Shown here piece after piece: positions 11,472 through 23,547 of a stretch of 64,000 bases of DNA; positions within the stretch are counted from its first letter, which is position 1, and every line of letters starts with the position of its first letter. Source of the stretch: Blepharisma japonicum (taxonomy: Eukaryota; Ciliophora; Heterotrichea; Heterotrichida; Blepharismidae); assembly GCA_949751835.1 (NCBI GenBank), contig CATKHK010000002.1, positions 496,001 to 560,000 of the forward strand, read 5' to 3'. Made by a program: the position numbers and the translations under genes. Under the pieces are notes generated by a model that was not told the DNA's origin, made no database searches, and saw only the letters and a list, made by a program, of their open reading frames with translations.

Positions 11472-12353
11472 ATGGAAGCCAAAATTAACCTCAACATAGG
11501 AGAACTCCCAGACCAGCCTGGCATCAAAAGCTATATGGAAATCATATCTGGAGTAAATTCTATAGCTCAAGCAAAAGAAAGGGCATCTGCTGAAATTGGA
11601 CATGATGTTTCTCCTTACAATATCTACGCTGTCATAGGCTGCTCTTCAGTAGAAGGCGCAATAGCTATAAAGGAGCATTTAGCTAAAATATGGACTAAAT
11701 TGCGATTAGACTGAAAGAATGATTATCGATTTGGCAAATTCTTTAGCTCTTTTGTTGGGTGCAATCCAGAAGAGGATATTAATGTTCATGAAACCTCAGT
11801 AATCATTCATGGATTTTCAAGCAGACTTGAATTTGGAAATTCAAGTGATGAAGAAAAAGTTGATTCAAATGAGCAGACAATCCTCATTGAAATGGACGTT
11901 GGCCAAGAACTTATAACTATTCTTAGAGGAGATAATCCAATTGTGGATTCTCTAAATGCTCTAAGACTAAAAATGTCTATGAATCGATCTTCTTCTATCC
12001 CTGAGGATATTTGAGATATCCCTAACCACTATTGTCAAAATCTGGAGCGATTTGCTAGATTCCTCCTCCCCATACTAAAAAGTGGAGATCTCGAATTAAA
12101 TTTCAAATCTGCAAGTGAATTACCTGAGTTAGTTAAAGAAGAAGCTAAAAATTTTATAGAAGATAATAGATTACTTATTGTAGTAGTGTGCGTCATGTTT
12201 GATTGGCGAAACCTTTTTGAAGAACATTCTGAGCACACTACAGGTGAATTTTATGGCTTTTGGCATGCTGATAGTCAATTAAAAAAGGTTAAAATTCATG
12301 CGCCTGGACTTTTTACTTCTCATTCAACCCGTCCAAGAATTTCAGATTCTTAA
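11472..12353 (+). CDS. Conserved-looking protein of unknown function
   Basis: A 293-residue frame from ATG to TAA once TGA is read as Trp (11712-11714 and 12012-12014). The composition is clearly coding: balanced, acidic, with short hydrophobic cores (IYAVIGCSSVEGAIAIKEHL; LLIVVVCVMFDWRNLF). A FYGFWHADSQLKKVKIHAPGL stretch near residue 258 suggests a beta-rich end. No signal peptide, membrane helix or recognisable catalytic motif. The acidic linker SSDEEKVDSNEQ is near residue 120. I cannot name a family. A possible degraded tandem copy lies downstream at about 13080-13450. Confidence 0.75.
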
Positions 12354-12743
12354 ATTAAAATATTCAAATTAAAATAAAACAGCTTTTCCAACTTAATTAT
12401 ATACTCCCACATTTCTCAACTTTCAATCAATTTGAAATATATTCATTTTTAAAAGAGCCATCTATAGAATACCAATTATTTTTTCATCTGCTACATCTAA
12501 AATTGAATCCTTAAAAAATTCGAATGCATTTTATTTTTTTAAACATGGAGATAAAGATTATAAATCAAATAAATTATTCCCCTTATTTATCCAACCAACA
12601 AAAATGGCCTCTTATAAATTAATTGCCGATCAATTTAATTATCACAATATTAAATAGTTTTAGGACCTGTTTATTCAAGTAATAATTGCAAATTTAAAGC
12701 GCATAATCCTTATGCACCCTTTTAGTCTATAAATTGATTTTAT

Positions 12744-12911
12744 TTAAATTAACATTAATTTTTTTTCGACTAAATAAATTCTAAAACTATTGTTAGGCCC
12801 AGTCTCTTTAACAATTTTAAAATTATTCATCGTGTATATATTGAAATTTTGTGATAATAAAATTAATAAATAGTTTGCCAACTCTTTAGATGGTGTCGGA
12901 GTTGTCGGCAT
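12744..12911 (-). CDS. Possible 55-residue protein
   Basis: From ATG (12909-12911) to TAA, giving MPTTPTPSKELANYLLILLS at the N-terminus and a more polar half ending RIYLVEKKLMLI. The start of the frame has mixed codons rather than plain AT background. A longer frame upstream needs a non-ATG start, which I reject. With no family and no intron evidence, this may be chance. Confidence 0.3.
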   Translation of the reverse strand: MPTTPTPSKELANYLLILLSQNFNIYTMNNFKIVKETGPNNSFRIYLVEKKLMLI

Positions 12912-13079
12912 AGTGGCTATATTTATATACAATCATTTTTTATTTTATAATTTTTATACTAATCTTAGTTCCATAAGAATAAAAAGAATGACTTTAATTA
13001 GTAATTTTGCTATATAACGAGTCTGAGAATCATATCGCATCCATTCATTAAATAATCCTTGGTCCATATGACGAAAATT

Positions 13080-13450
13080 TCGCTAAATTTTTAACATGCA
13101 GCAGCAATTATATGACGCTATAGGTCAAATTTTTGCCAAGACCAGTCAGCTCGCCTTGAATCTGCCATTGATCATGAAATTGGACTATTCTTACAAGTGA
13201 AAATAATATTGCTGACGATTTCAATAGTTTGAGACTAAGCTTTTTCGTTCCATGGGCATCTTTTTACTGCTGTTATTAAAGAATCCTTAAAGAAATAGAG
13301 TCAGCTATAATAGTTCGCGTATTCATGGTTCAATATATATAAATTGCAGATTTAAAATTGAAGCACAGATCTGCAAGCTCATATCAAAGATAAAGCTAAA
13401 AATTTGGCATGTCTGATCTTTTATGTGCTCTTTCAGACTAATTAATTAAT
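13080..13450 (+). pseudogene. Possible decayed copy of the gene at 11472-12353
   Basis: Short islands resemble the upstream gene: GAAATTGGAC near 13177 (compare 11597), ATTCATGG near 13322 (compare 11806), and ATCTGCAAG followed by AAAGATAAAGCTAAAAATTT near 13371-13400 (compare 12105-12155). The islands are in the same order but spacing has shrunk and no frame survives. Similarity was judged by eye and is weak. Confidence 0.3.
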
Positions 13451-13572
13451 TCTCTTTCTATTGTCTTTTATCTCCAGCTAATAATAGCCTCTTTAAATAC
13501 AAAAAATAAAGAATTTCATAACTTTTATCAACTGAGTATTTTACGTTATATTAAAAAAATCCTTAACAAGTC

Positions 13573-14676
13573 ATGGGTGGAAAATGTTCATGTTTTAAAG
13601 ATCAACCTACAGAAGACAACCAATTGACAATTTACAAAGAAGTCCACACATCTCAATCCAAGCAAGAGCATGGCCTTTCCCACGATTTCTCAACTTCCAT
13701 AATAAATCAATTACCCATTGATGTTCCTTCTCTCATAAAGCTTCAAGCCATTCTTCGTGGTTATATCGATCGTATGCTTTTAAAGGACGCTAGAATCGCT
13801 TCCCCTTCATTTCAGATGATGTCATCTTTTTCCCCTCATCCTCGCACCTCTTTGCATGAAATTGAAGGGGAAATCCCATCTTACGCCAACGCAAGTACAA
13901 TAGCTGCAAGTAGAAAATTAGGACCGTTTATATATGATTACTCTTTAAACGATGGAGTAGCAGTTTTCACTAAAGGACCAGTTCAGCTTGAAAATGGAGC
14001 CGTTTATATTGGAGATTGAAATGAAAAGTTTGAAAGGCATGGAAAAGGCGTTCAGATATGAAATGATGGCAGCAAATATGAAGGGTATTGGAAAGGCGAT
14101 AGAGCCAATGGCAAAGGAAGGCTAATTCATGGAGATGGAGATGTGTATGAAGGGGAATGAATGGACGATAAAGCCCATGGGTATGGGGTATATACGCATA
14201 CAGATGGAGGAAAATATGTAGGGCTGTGAGAAAATGATAAACAGCATGGCAAAGGTGTTGAAGAATGGCCTGATGGAAGCAAATATGAAGGAGGATATAT
14301 CGGTGGCAAAAAGCACGGAAAAGGGAAATTTATTTGGGCTGATGGAAGCACTTATGATGGAGATTTTATTAATAACAATATTCATGGATCAGGAACTTAT
14401 TGCTGAAGTGATGGAAGAAAATATATAGGAGACTGGCTCAATAACAAAATGGATGGAAAAGGAACTTTTACTTGGCCTGATGGTAGATGCTATGTTGGAG
14501 ACTATATTGATGACAAAAAGCAAGGCTTCGGAATTTTTACTTGACCAGATGGCAAAAAATATGAAGGCTCCTGGTTTAATGGAAAACAGCACGGAAAAGG
14601 AGTCTATATCTCTACTAATGGAGAAAAGAAAGAAGGAGAATGGAAAGATGGAAATCGAGTAAAAACTGCATCATAA
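13573..14676 (+). CDS. MORN-repeat protein with N-terminal lipidation signal and IQ motif
   Basis: 367 residues with TGA as Trp at many repeat positions (for example [35 protein letters not shown]). The N-terminus MGGKCSCFK fits N-myristoylation (Gly2, Ser6) plus Cys5/Cys7 palmitoylation, so it is probably membrane-bound. Residues about 56-72 contain an IQ calmodulin-binding motif, [13 protein letters not shown]. From about residue 143 onward there are nine MORN repeats and a partial tenth, each close to YxGxWxxxxxHGxGxxxxxDG. MORN arrays bind phospholipid or scaffold membrane-cytoskeleton junctions in ciliates. It resembles MORN-only scaffolds more than lipid kinases: no kinase domain follows. 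About 200 bp separate it from the next gene. Confidence 0.93.
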
Positions 14677-14874
14677 GTAACAATTTTATGGCTTCATAAA
14701 ATAATTAAAAATATTAAAAAAATGTTTCATGCAAATAAAAACTTTATTGTCAAAAATTTTCCTCTATATATTTAATCACAAACATTAGTCTTTTATCAAT
14801 CTTTATTGGATTTTTTCTCCAAATTGCAAAATAACTATCCATTAGCTATATATCTGCTATAACATTTTTTGAGG

Positions 14875-15357
14875 ATGGACAATCAAGATTACTCAGCTGG
14901 TGATATGTCACCAGTTTCGCCTTTTTCGAAATTTTGCTTAACTTCTTTGCCTTCAATAGGAGATTTCAGCATACGAGCGATAGAAGCGATGGATATTGAA
15001 AATGATGAAGAAATTAAACCTGAACAGCAAGAAACTCCACCTATCCCTTGCGGCTGCCAAAGAACACATTGTTTAAAGCTTTATTGTGAGTGCTTTGCCA
15101 ATAATAGATATTGCATAGGCTGCAATTGCCATAACTGCCACAATTTGCCGGGTTTTGAGGCTCATAGAGAAGAAGCAATAAAGCAAATAATTGAAAGAAA
15201 TCCTGGAGCATTTAGGGAGGATTTTAGTACTATTCAAAAATCTTGTCATTGCAAGAGGTCAAACTGTGCGAAAAAGTATTGTGAGTGTTATGAAGCTGGA
15301 AAACCTTGTTCGGCTTTATGCAAGTGTGAAGGATGCAAAAATATAGGTAATCAATAG
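14875..15357 (+). CDS. Tesmin/TSO1/LIN54-type CXC domain protein
   Basis: 160 residues, ATG at 14875, stop TAG. Two cysteine-rich CXC motifs are joined by the conserved RNP linker. The first runs from PCGCQRTHCLKLYCECF through the CIGCNCHNCHN cysteines. The linker is IIERNPGAF. The second runs from CHCKRSNCAKKYCECYEAGK to CSALCKCEGCKN. Each CXC binds three zinc ions and inserts Tyr into the DNA minor groove (CHR elements in LIN54). Known members control cell-cycle genes in MuvB/DREAM or germline genes. This protein is unusually short: little but the CRC domain and a 55-residue N-terminal segment that is Ser/Pro-rich then acidic. A DNA-binding role is firm; the target is not known. Confidence 0.95.
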   Translation: MDNQDYSAGDMSPVSPFSKFCLTSLPSIGDFSIRAIEAMDIENDEEIKPEQQETPPIPCGCQRTHCLKLYCECFANNRYCIGCNCHNCHNLPGFEAHREEAIKQIIERNPGAFREDFSTIQKSCHCKRSNCAKKYCECYEAGKPCSALCKCEGCKNIGNQ

Positions 15358-16499
15358 GGAACAAGTAGAGATTGAGATTTGAAATGAGAAAATTAAATAA
15401 TTTTCATGTTTATATCATTTTAATATAGTTTAATAAGTTTTAAAAAAGTGATAAAAATAAATTAGGATATTGTAGATGCTCCGCAAATCTTTCCTTATTG
15501 AATCCTACCAATGAGATTTTTATAAATTCTTTCATCAAAATATGGCAGAAATAAGACAATTTCTCTTAGCTCAACTGCAAGGATTTCAGTTTCTCTTATG
15601 CTTAACCATTAGAAATAATGAAAATAGCTAACCTTTCCAAAACCAAGCAGAAACATTTCTTTAAATTGATGGAAAAGAAGAGATTATTAGTTTTTTAAAG
15701 AGGATCAATAGCTGTATTTTTTTTGAGATCATTATGCGTCATGAACTGAATTTTTTCCTCCCAGAATCTTTTAAACTTGCTTTTGCATCAGAAGGTGTTT
15801 CTCTTAGCCGATTTCTACAGACTCTCAATCTGTAGCTTTACTCAGTATCTAAGAAAGAACTCTATTTGGTATCATTATTAATTGAATAGACTTGCAATTT
15901 ATGCATTTAATTTTTGATAATACAAATAGATTGCTGAATGTTTAGAAATTTTAAAGGCTTTAAATTAAAAGATGATAAGACAAAGAATTGAATTAATACT
16001 TATATTTGAAAGGTTCTGCTCTTATGGTATATTATGATTCATATATGAAAAGCCAAAATAGCTTTAAATATAAAATACATAAATATTTATATTGGAAATA
16101 GAATTAATTGTGTTAAATTCGTAGCAAATATAAGACTTGATTATTTAAAATGTATGTAGTTTTCTTGCTAGAATAGTGGGAAGTACTTTGAAGCTAAGGA
16201 AATTGAGAATAATGCTAATAATTATGTTTGAAATTTTATTAGAAGGCTGGAAATTCAGTAAAAATGGACAGAAATAGTTAGCATCAATTTTGAATAGCTG
16301 AGATTTTCAATAATCAGAGAAAATTATTGTATATTTATTTATAAATCTGCTGGAAGCATTAAGATAATATAGCGCCATTATATTTATAAATAATATTAAT
16401 TTCATAAAACTTAACAAGTTTCCATTAACCTTTAGTCCTTCTTTTTAATCATTAATCAAATGTGATTTTTTAATTTCATTAAAATTATCTAATAATAAA
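15358..16499. other. Intergenic, 1.1 kb, nothing recognised
   Basis: AT-rich with a slightly higher-GC patch near 15730-15860 that has no open frame on either strand. No RNA gene or repeat is evident. The final part upstream of 16500 should carry the E1-alpha promoter. Confidence 0.45.
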
Positions 16500-17609
16500 A
16501 TGCTGGCGAGGTCATTTCTTCGTTCTTTTTCTTCCTATAAGTTTTCTCTTCCACAAACCAGCACTCATCTCCTCGACAAATCCCTTCTGCCAACTGAAAC
16601 TACAACTACCAAAGAAGAATTGCTCAAATATCTCCACGACATGTATACAATTCGTAGAATTGAAATCACTTCTGATAACTTTTACAAGAATAAGGATATC
16701 AGAGGTTTCTGCCACTTAGCTGACGGGCAGGAAGCAATTGCAGTAGGCATGGAAGCTGCAATAACCCATGAGGATAATATAATTTCAGCTTATAGGATTC
16801 ATCCTCAAGCTTATATGCGTGGTGAAACACCTCATCAAATTTTCGCTGAAATGTTTGGAAGACATGCTGGCTCTTCTAAAGGAAAAGGAGGCTCAATGCA
16901 CTTTTACAATAAAGAAACGAATTTTTATGGCGGAAATGGCATTGTGGGAGCACAAATCCCAGTCGGGGTAGGTTTGGCTTTTGCACTGAAGTATAAAAAA
17001 AAGCCAAATGTAGCTGTTATTATGTTTGGTGATGGTGCCGCTAATCAAGGGCAAGTCTATGAAGCGAACAACATGGCTTGTCTCTGGAAACTCCCAGCAA
17101 TTTTTGTTTGTGAAAACAATCGATATGGGATGGGAACCTCTATAGAAAGAGCTGCAGCTAATCATGATTTTTATACAAGAGGCCATCCAGCACCTGGCAT
17201 AAGAATTGATGGACAAAACGTTTTAGCAGTCAGAGAATACTTTAAATTTGCCAAAGAATGGTCACTTAAAAATGGCCCTCTCTGGATCGAAATTGAGACA
17301 TATAGATACCATGGGCATTCTATGTCAGATCCAGGGATTTCCTATAGAAACAGAGATGAAGTTAGTCAAATGAGAAGCAGTCGTGATCCTATTGATAAAG
17401 TCAAAGGGATGCTACTAGAAAATGGAGAAGTCACTGAGCAAGAAATTGAAGCTCTCGAAAAGAAAATTAAAGACGAAATCAACCATGCAGCAGAAAAAGC
17501 CAAAGCTGAAGCATATCCTGAGCCAATTGAACTTTTCAAAGACATTTATGATCCAAGTCATAAAGTAAAGGTCAGAAACGTTGAATTTAAAGAATCAGTT
17601 AGCGTCTAA
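16500..17609 (+). CDS. PDHA: Pyruvate dehydrogenase E1 component, alpha subunit
   Basis: 369 residues, ATG to TAA, no intron and no TGA codon. It is the thiamine-diphosphate enzyme that decarboxylates pyruvate at the entrance of the mitochondrial pyruvate dehydrogenase complex, working with E1-beta. The N-terminus (MLARSFLRSFSSYKF) is a clear mitochondrial presequence. The TPP motif starts GDGAANQGQVYEA and ends in the CENNRYGMGTS strand. The regulatory loop YHGHSMSDPGISYRNRDEV is intact, including the serine equivalent to the main phosphorylation site of the mammalian enzyme. FYGGNGIVGAQIPVGVGLAF is also conserved. Its length is usual for the family without extra domains. Neighbours are unrelated. 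Confidence 0.98.
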   Translation: MLARSFLRSFSSYKFSLPQTSTHLLDKSLLPTETTTTKEELLKYLHDMYTIRRIEITSDNFYKNKDIRGFCHLADGQEAIAVGMEAAITHEDNIISAYRIHPQAYMRGETPHQIFAEMFGRHAGSSKGKGGSMHFYNKETNFYGGNGIVGAQIPVGVGLAFALKYKKKPNVAVIMFGDGAANQGQVYEANNMACLWKLPAIFVCENNRYGMGTSIERAAANHDFYTRGHPAPGIRIDGQNVLAVREYFKFAKEWSLKNGPLWIEIETYRYHGHSMSDPGISYRNRDEVSQMRSSRDPIDKVKGMLLENGEVTEQEIEALEKKIKDEINHAAEKAKAEAYPEPIELFKDIYDPSHKVKVRNVEFKESVSV

Positions 17610-17744
17610 GATAATAAAAATTATTAAAAACTATTAAACAATTAGAATTACCAATAAAATTTAGAATTCTGTGGGCCTCCCTCATATTTCATATAAACTT
17701 CAAAATTAAAAAATTAAATTCACTTCTAATTAAATAAATCAAAT

Positions 17745-20700
17745 ATGAGAGGAAGGGCAGGAGAACCACTTCGAAAATCATCTCAGCCACAACAATCCAA
17801 AACATTCCAAAACGAAGAAATTCAAAACCGTGACCAATCAAATGACTGAATTATAGTCAAACTTCATTCGAAATTAAAAACTCTTGAAGGAAAATATAAC
17901 GATTTTGTCAATACCTGCTCATCACTAATGAAAGAAAATAAATCAATTTTGGATAATTATTTCCTTCAAGATAGGAGTTCTCAACAAATTTCTGTAGATC
18001 GAGCGAAGTTTGAAAAGGACTTACAGTATATATTAAGTGTCCAAGCTGGAATAAAAGAAGAATCTCCAGAAAGTGGCAGGAACAAAGAAGATTCTTTTGC
18101 TGCTGTGAGTGAAAAATTGATAGAAACTCAGTCTGAAATCATGAGGATTTTTTCAGGAAAACTTCATTCTCCAGAGGAAACAAAAGAAGATGTTCTTGAC
18201 GTTTTTAATAGGATGTCTAGTAACTTGTGGGGAGTTTTATTCCGCCAAAAAAGCAAAGAAGAAAGTTCTGAAAAAACTAGTGAATTATTAAAGAAAATAG
18301 TAAAGCTAGAAGATGAGAAAAAACTTTTAGAAAAACAAGTCAAAGATCTTATGAATAGAAGCAAAACTTCAGAAATTAATAAAATTCTTATTGAAAAGCA
18401 AAATTTAGAACAAAGGGTTAAAGAGCAGTCTATGAAATTAGAGAAATTCAATTCTTCAGCAGAATCATTTGAAATTACATTTGATGAAAAATACAAACCA
18501 CAGGAAAATAATAAACTTGTTGAAGTAGACTCTATGAAAAAACTTCTAAAAGAAACAAAGGATAAATATTTTTCCTTTGAAAAGCAATCAAGGGGCAGAA
18601 GAGTCGAATCAAGCGACATGCGACTTTCTAAAAATTCAGATTCTTCATTTATCATGAATAAAAGCCCAAAGCCCAAGGAGTACTCACCAATAAGAAATAC
18701 CTCACAAAAACGGTCAGTGAGTCCAGCTGAAAGAAAAATTTTTGATTTAAATAAAGAAACTAAAGAGCTTAAAACGAATATAGAAACTATTTCTAAGGAA
18801 AGAGATATACTCAAAGCTTGGAAAGCAAATGCCCTGAAAAGTCCACAATCAATACAGCCAAATCTACAAAAAACAATCCAGAATTTGGAAGGGGATAAAG
18901 ATAATTTGCAAAGGATAATTAAAATTTATCAGGAAAAGCAGAGATATTTGATCAGAGGAATCCATTCATTTATTGCATGTGCAAGCAGAATGCAAAAATA
19001 TCTGCGAAAAGAAGATGCTCTAAAATATTCAAATCTATATGAAGATGAAAAGCATAAGTTAGAGATCAGAGTCAAAGAAGTCGAAAATGAGCAATCAAGC
19101 ACTAAATGAAGCACCCAAAGCTCTCCATGGACTACTCCAACTCAAACGCCATTTAGAAGTCGAATTTTATCTAAGCAAGATGATGCTAATGTTGAAGAAT
19201 TAGGCTATTCCAAAGATATCAGCTTTTTACAGGATGAGCTTGTTAAACAAATGGAAAGCAGCCAAAATATTCAGAAAAAGTTGGAGGAAGATTTAAGTAA
19301 AAAAATAAATGAAGAAAAAACTTTGAAACAAAAAATTGAACATTTAGAAGAAATTAATAAATTATCGGCTGATGAAAACACTGAGCTTGAAAAGGAAAAT
19401 GATAACTTAAGGACACAGCTATCAAGGTTTAAAGCTGAAAGCCAAAACGCTCCAGTAAAGGTTGATTATATGAAAATTACGAATTCTTTGAAGATGAAAA
19501 TCGATGAATTGGAGACTACTATTGAAGGCAAAGATAAAACCATCTTTTTCCTTAATGCTAAATTAGATAAATTTGCAGAATCTACCAAAAAATCTTATGA
19601 AAGCACCAAAAATTGGGCAGAAGAACAAATATCGCAATTTTTTACAGAATTAAATAGCCACATCACAAATCTCAATAAAAAAGCTGATTCCCAAGAGAAT
19701 CATTTAAACTCTCTTGAAAAACTAATTAAAGAAAAACTCAAAGAAAATTATCAAACTATTGAAGCCATGAATGAGGTCACTGAAGAAAGAGAGCATTTTC
19801 AGTATATAATGGAACAGAATCAAGCGTATGCTGATACAACAATAAAAGAAATGACTGAAGCAATAGAAATTCTTGAACGTGAGCGCGATGAGCTTAAAAA
19901 TGAGGTTTCTGAGTCCAAACTAGCATTTTCGGAGCTAGAAGAAAAAAATAAGAAAATTCTTCAATTAGAAAAAGAAGTGAAAGATTTGAAGAGAGTGATA
20001 AATGACCATGAAAAAAATGAAAAAGAATTTAAAAATGAGCTTCAGAAAAGTCATCAGAAAGAAAGCAATTTAGAGCAAGTAAAGTATGAGTTAAGTGTAG
20101 TTCAAAGAGAAAATAAAAGCTTGGTTGACGCAAATAACGAGAAAGATAAAGAAATTATGAGTATGCAGAAAAGACTGCAAGATCAGATAATGAGCACTAA
20201 TTCTACAATTGAAGAATTTGAGTTTAAGTTGAGAGAATCTAAGTCACAATATGAAGTCCAATTGCAAGAACTGGAAAATGTAACTAAAAAATACAATAGC
20301 TTAGCTAAAAACTACCAGGAAAGCCAAACCAAATCTCAATCTTTAGAAAAAAGAGTATCAGGTATTGATAAAGAAAAAGAATTAAAATACGCTCAAGAAA
20401 TCCAAGACCTAAGAAACGAAAATATATCTCTTAACAGACTTTTCAAGCATAAAGAAGAAAAATTCATAAAAGAACTTGATGATTTGAAGAAGGAAAAAGA
20501 GTCATCTATTTTATCAATTCGAGAAAAAGAATTAAAATTATCTCATGAAATTGAAAGCTATAAAAATGAAATTTCTCAACTAGAAAAAATATCAAAGGAA
20601 AAAGAAATAAAATATGCAAAGGAAATTGAGGAATTAAAAAAGGAAAACCATTCACTAGGAATAAATAAAGAAAGAGAAACAAAGATGGTTTATGAAATAG

Positions 20701-23336
20701 AAGCTCTAAAAAAAGAACACAATTTATTGACCAGCACAGGAAAAGATAAAGAAATTAAATTGATTCAGGAAGTCGATCGTCTTAATGAAGAAATATCTAT
20801 ATTAAGATCAGAAAAGGAGTCTTCAGATAGGGAATGGAATAATTTAATTAGAACTGAAGTCTCAGCAAGTGAAGCTCTTAAATCAGAAAAAGATGAACTA
20901 GCTGGCATGCTGGAAAGAGAAAAGGAAAAATACAAAATACTAGAAAAAATAAATCAAGACAAAGATGAATTGTTAAATAAAGAAAAAGAAAAAACTCAAA
21001 AGTTAGAAGAAAATATCAATGAAAAAGACTCTAACCTAACTTTTTATGAGGAATCTCTTAATAAACTCAATGATGATATTGTTAACCTGAAGATGGAAAA
21101 TGAAAGAGTAAGTGAGCTTAATAAAGTAATGACTATGACGAAAAATGGAAATGAAAAAGACAAGGAAATAATTAGGAAACTAGAAGAAAATATTGATAGG
21201 GTTCAAAAAGAATTGAAAAAAAAAATGGAAGAGGAAGAAATATTGAGAAACCAAATAAAATCAAAAGAGAGAGAAGTTGAAGAAATTCATAAGAAAACTG
21301 TATTTTTTGAACAAGAATTAGAAAGAAATAAAGGGATAATAGTTAATCTAGAAAGAAAAAGTATTGATGAAGCCAAGCTAAACAGATCCAAATATGAAGA
21401 AACCAAAACATTATTAGATAATCTTATTAAAGAAAAAGAAACTTCATATATTAAAAAATTTGAAAATTTGAAAGAAATTTTATCAAAACTTGAAAATAGA
21501 CTTAAAAATCTGAAAGAAAGATTTGATAATTCTCAAGAGCAGTCAAAAATACTTTCATCTCTCAATGAAACAAAGCAATTAGATAGTGATGAAGACTCTA
21601 ATTCTATTTTACTCTCTAAAATTGAAGCGCTCGAATTTACTTTAGGCGAAACTCAAGCATGGTCTGACTCAAAAATTAAAGAACTTGATGAGCAAATTGA
21701 TACTTTGCTTCAAGAAAAGGAAGACTTAGTTAGTCAAATTCAAGAACAGAAAAACGATATATCAAGAATCCCTACATTGCTGAATAAAATTGATTCTCTT
21801 GAAAAAGCAAATCAAAGCCTTCAATCTGAAAATAAAACGCTGAAAGACTCTTCAGTAGAAACAAGCCAGCTGCGTCAACAAATAAATATGAAAAACTTTG
21901 AAAATGATGGATTAAAGTATGAAAAGCAAGCAATGAATGAAGAAAAGCAACGACTACTAGAAGAGCAAGATAGATTAAGCAAAGAACTTGAAGAACTTAC
22001 CGCTATAAGTAAAAACGAGCTGCTAACTGCTAATAAAAAAATTGAGAATCTTCATTTTGAACTTACAGCTGTCAAACACGAATTAGACCAAGAAAAAGAA
22101 AAGTGTCAAATTTCTGATGAAAAAGTAAAAAAAGCTCATGATGAATTGCAGACCATTATTAATCAAAAAAACCAAATTAAAAATGAATTTGAGAATTACA
22201 AGCAGAATAAACAAAATAATAGTGAAAAATCTGAAGAGGTAGAAAAATTGACTGAATTATATCAAGAAAAACAAAATGAGGTTAAAAACTATGAAGCTAA
22301 AGTGAAGGAACTGGAAAATAAAGTGGAATCTCTACAAAATGAATTAAATGATAAAACCAACACTCTGATGCTTTATGATGAAGAACTTTTCAAACTGAAA
22401 AGCGATTATCAAAATTTTTCTACAGAAAAGGAAAGCTTGACAGCAAAATTAGCTGAAAAAGAGCAGGAAGTTCTAAATTTAAGTGCTGAGAATGAAAGCA
22501 GCCATGCTGAGCAAATGCAGTTATCAAAGATCATGGAACAAGTTTTATCAGATTCTAAGGCATCCAAATTACAATATGAACAGACTATCAAAGAGCTTGA
22601 ATCAAAGCACAATCCTAAGCCACAAATTATTAATAGCAGCAGTAATAAAAAATATGAAGAGTTACTGCAAGAACGAGAAAATAAAATTGCTGATCTTGAG
22701 TGTAAAATTAACTCTGCAGAAGAAGCCTTAGGCGGTTTCTTTAACGAAGATTTATCTAAATCCATCATCAATCTTGTCGCACAAAGGACACAAGGAATCA
22801 AAAAACCTCCACCAAGACCACCAGTCGGCAGATTTAGGTCAAAGCGAGCTGGAGAGCAGTCACCCAGTGACCAGCAAGGAGAACCTGAAGACTTTTATGT
22901 ATCAAACTCTTCACAAAACTCTGATAAAAACTCTGAAAGCTCTTGGGCTTCTATGCCTGCCAAGCTTTCAGCAGATGTGCAAGTGCTTCAGTCTGAGTTA
23001 AACGACGAAAAAGTGACCGTTGACAGGCTGCAGCATCAAAATAAATTGCTAAAAGAGCACATCAGAGACTTAGAGCGGCAGGTAAAAATCAGTCAAAATT
23101 TCAATCAAGGTGCACGTGATGGTTCTATGAGTAAAGAACAGCTTAAAAACACTATTATAAGCTTGATCAAAATTTTGCCACCTTTACCCAATGAAGGTGA
23201 AGCAACTGTGAAGATTATTTTATCAATGTTTGAGCTAAGCAAAGAAGAAATGGTAGATATTGACAGAGAAAGAATAGACAGAGATAAAAAATCTGCGAAA
23301 CCGAAAGGTAAATTTATGGGAATTTTTAATAGATAA
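17745..23336 (+). CDS. Giant coiled-coil protein with GRIP-like C-terminus (golgin-like)
   Basis: A single frame of 1863 residues from ATG at 17745; the internal TGAs at 17847-17849 (SNDWIIVKL) and 19107-19109 are Trp. Residues about 100-1650 are almost continuous coiled coil, rich in Glu, Lys, Gln, Asn and Leu, broken by a Ser/Pro segment near residues 285-330. A Pro-rich basic break (KKPPPRPPVGRFRSKRAGEQ) lies near residue 1690. Near residues 1796-1840 the sequence EQLKNTIISLIKILPPLP followed by KIILSMFELSKEEM matches the pattern of a GRIP domain (YLKN...LL...L..S.EE), which binds Arl1 at the trans-Golgi; the usual Tyr is Gln here. The end is basic (KPKGKFMGIFNR). I infer a Golgi tether. 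A basal-body or cortical coiled-coil protein is the alternative. Confidence 0.85.
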
Positions 23337-23547
23337 TTATATGGCATATTGAGTAAATATTTTATCCTAATCGTTTTAACTATATTTAATCAAATGTTTT
23401 ATAATAAATAAAAAGCTTGAGATTGCTTAGAACTAAAAATTAGGCTCTAAGCTCTTCTTATGCCCTTGTTTGGCAATTTTACATAATTTTACTTCTGGAT
23501 CTTGAAATCCTTAATAGAATTCATTATAAGTATTAAAGAAGACAAAT

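Larger units (their letters stand above)
12354..13572. other. Gene-poor interval
   Basis: AT-rich. It contains one doubtful short frame on the minus strand (12744-12911) and a patch at about 13080-13450 with scattered colinear similarity to the gene at 11472-12353. Nothing else is supported. Confidence 0.4.
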
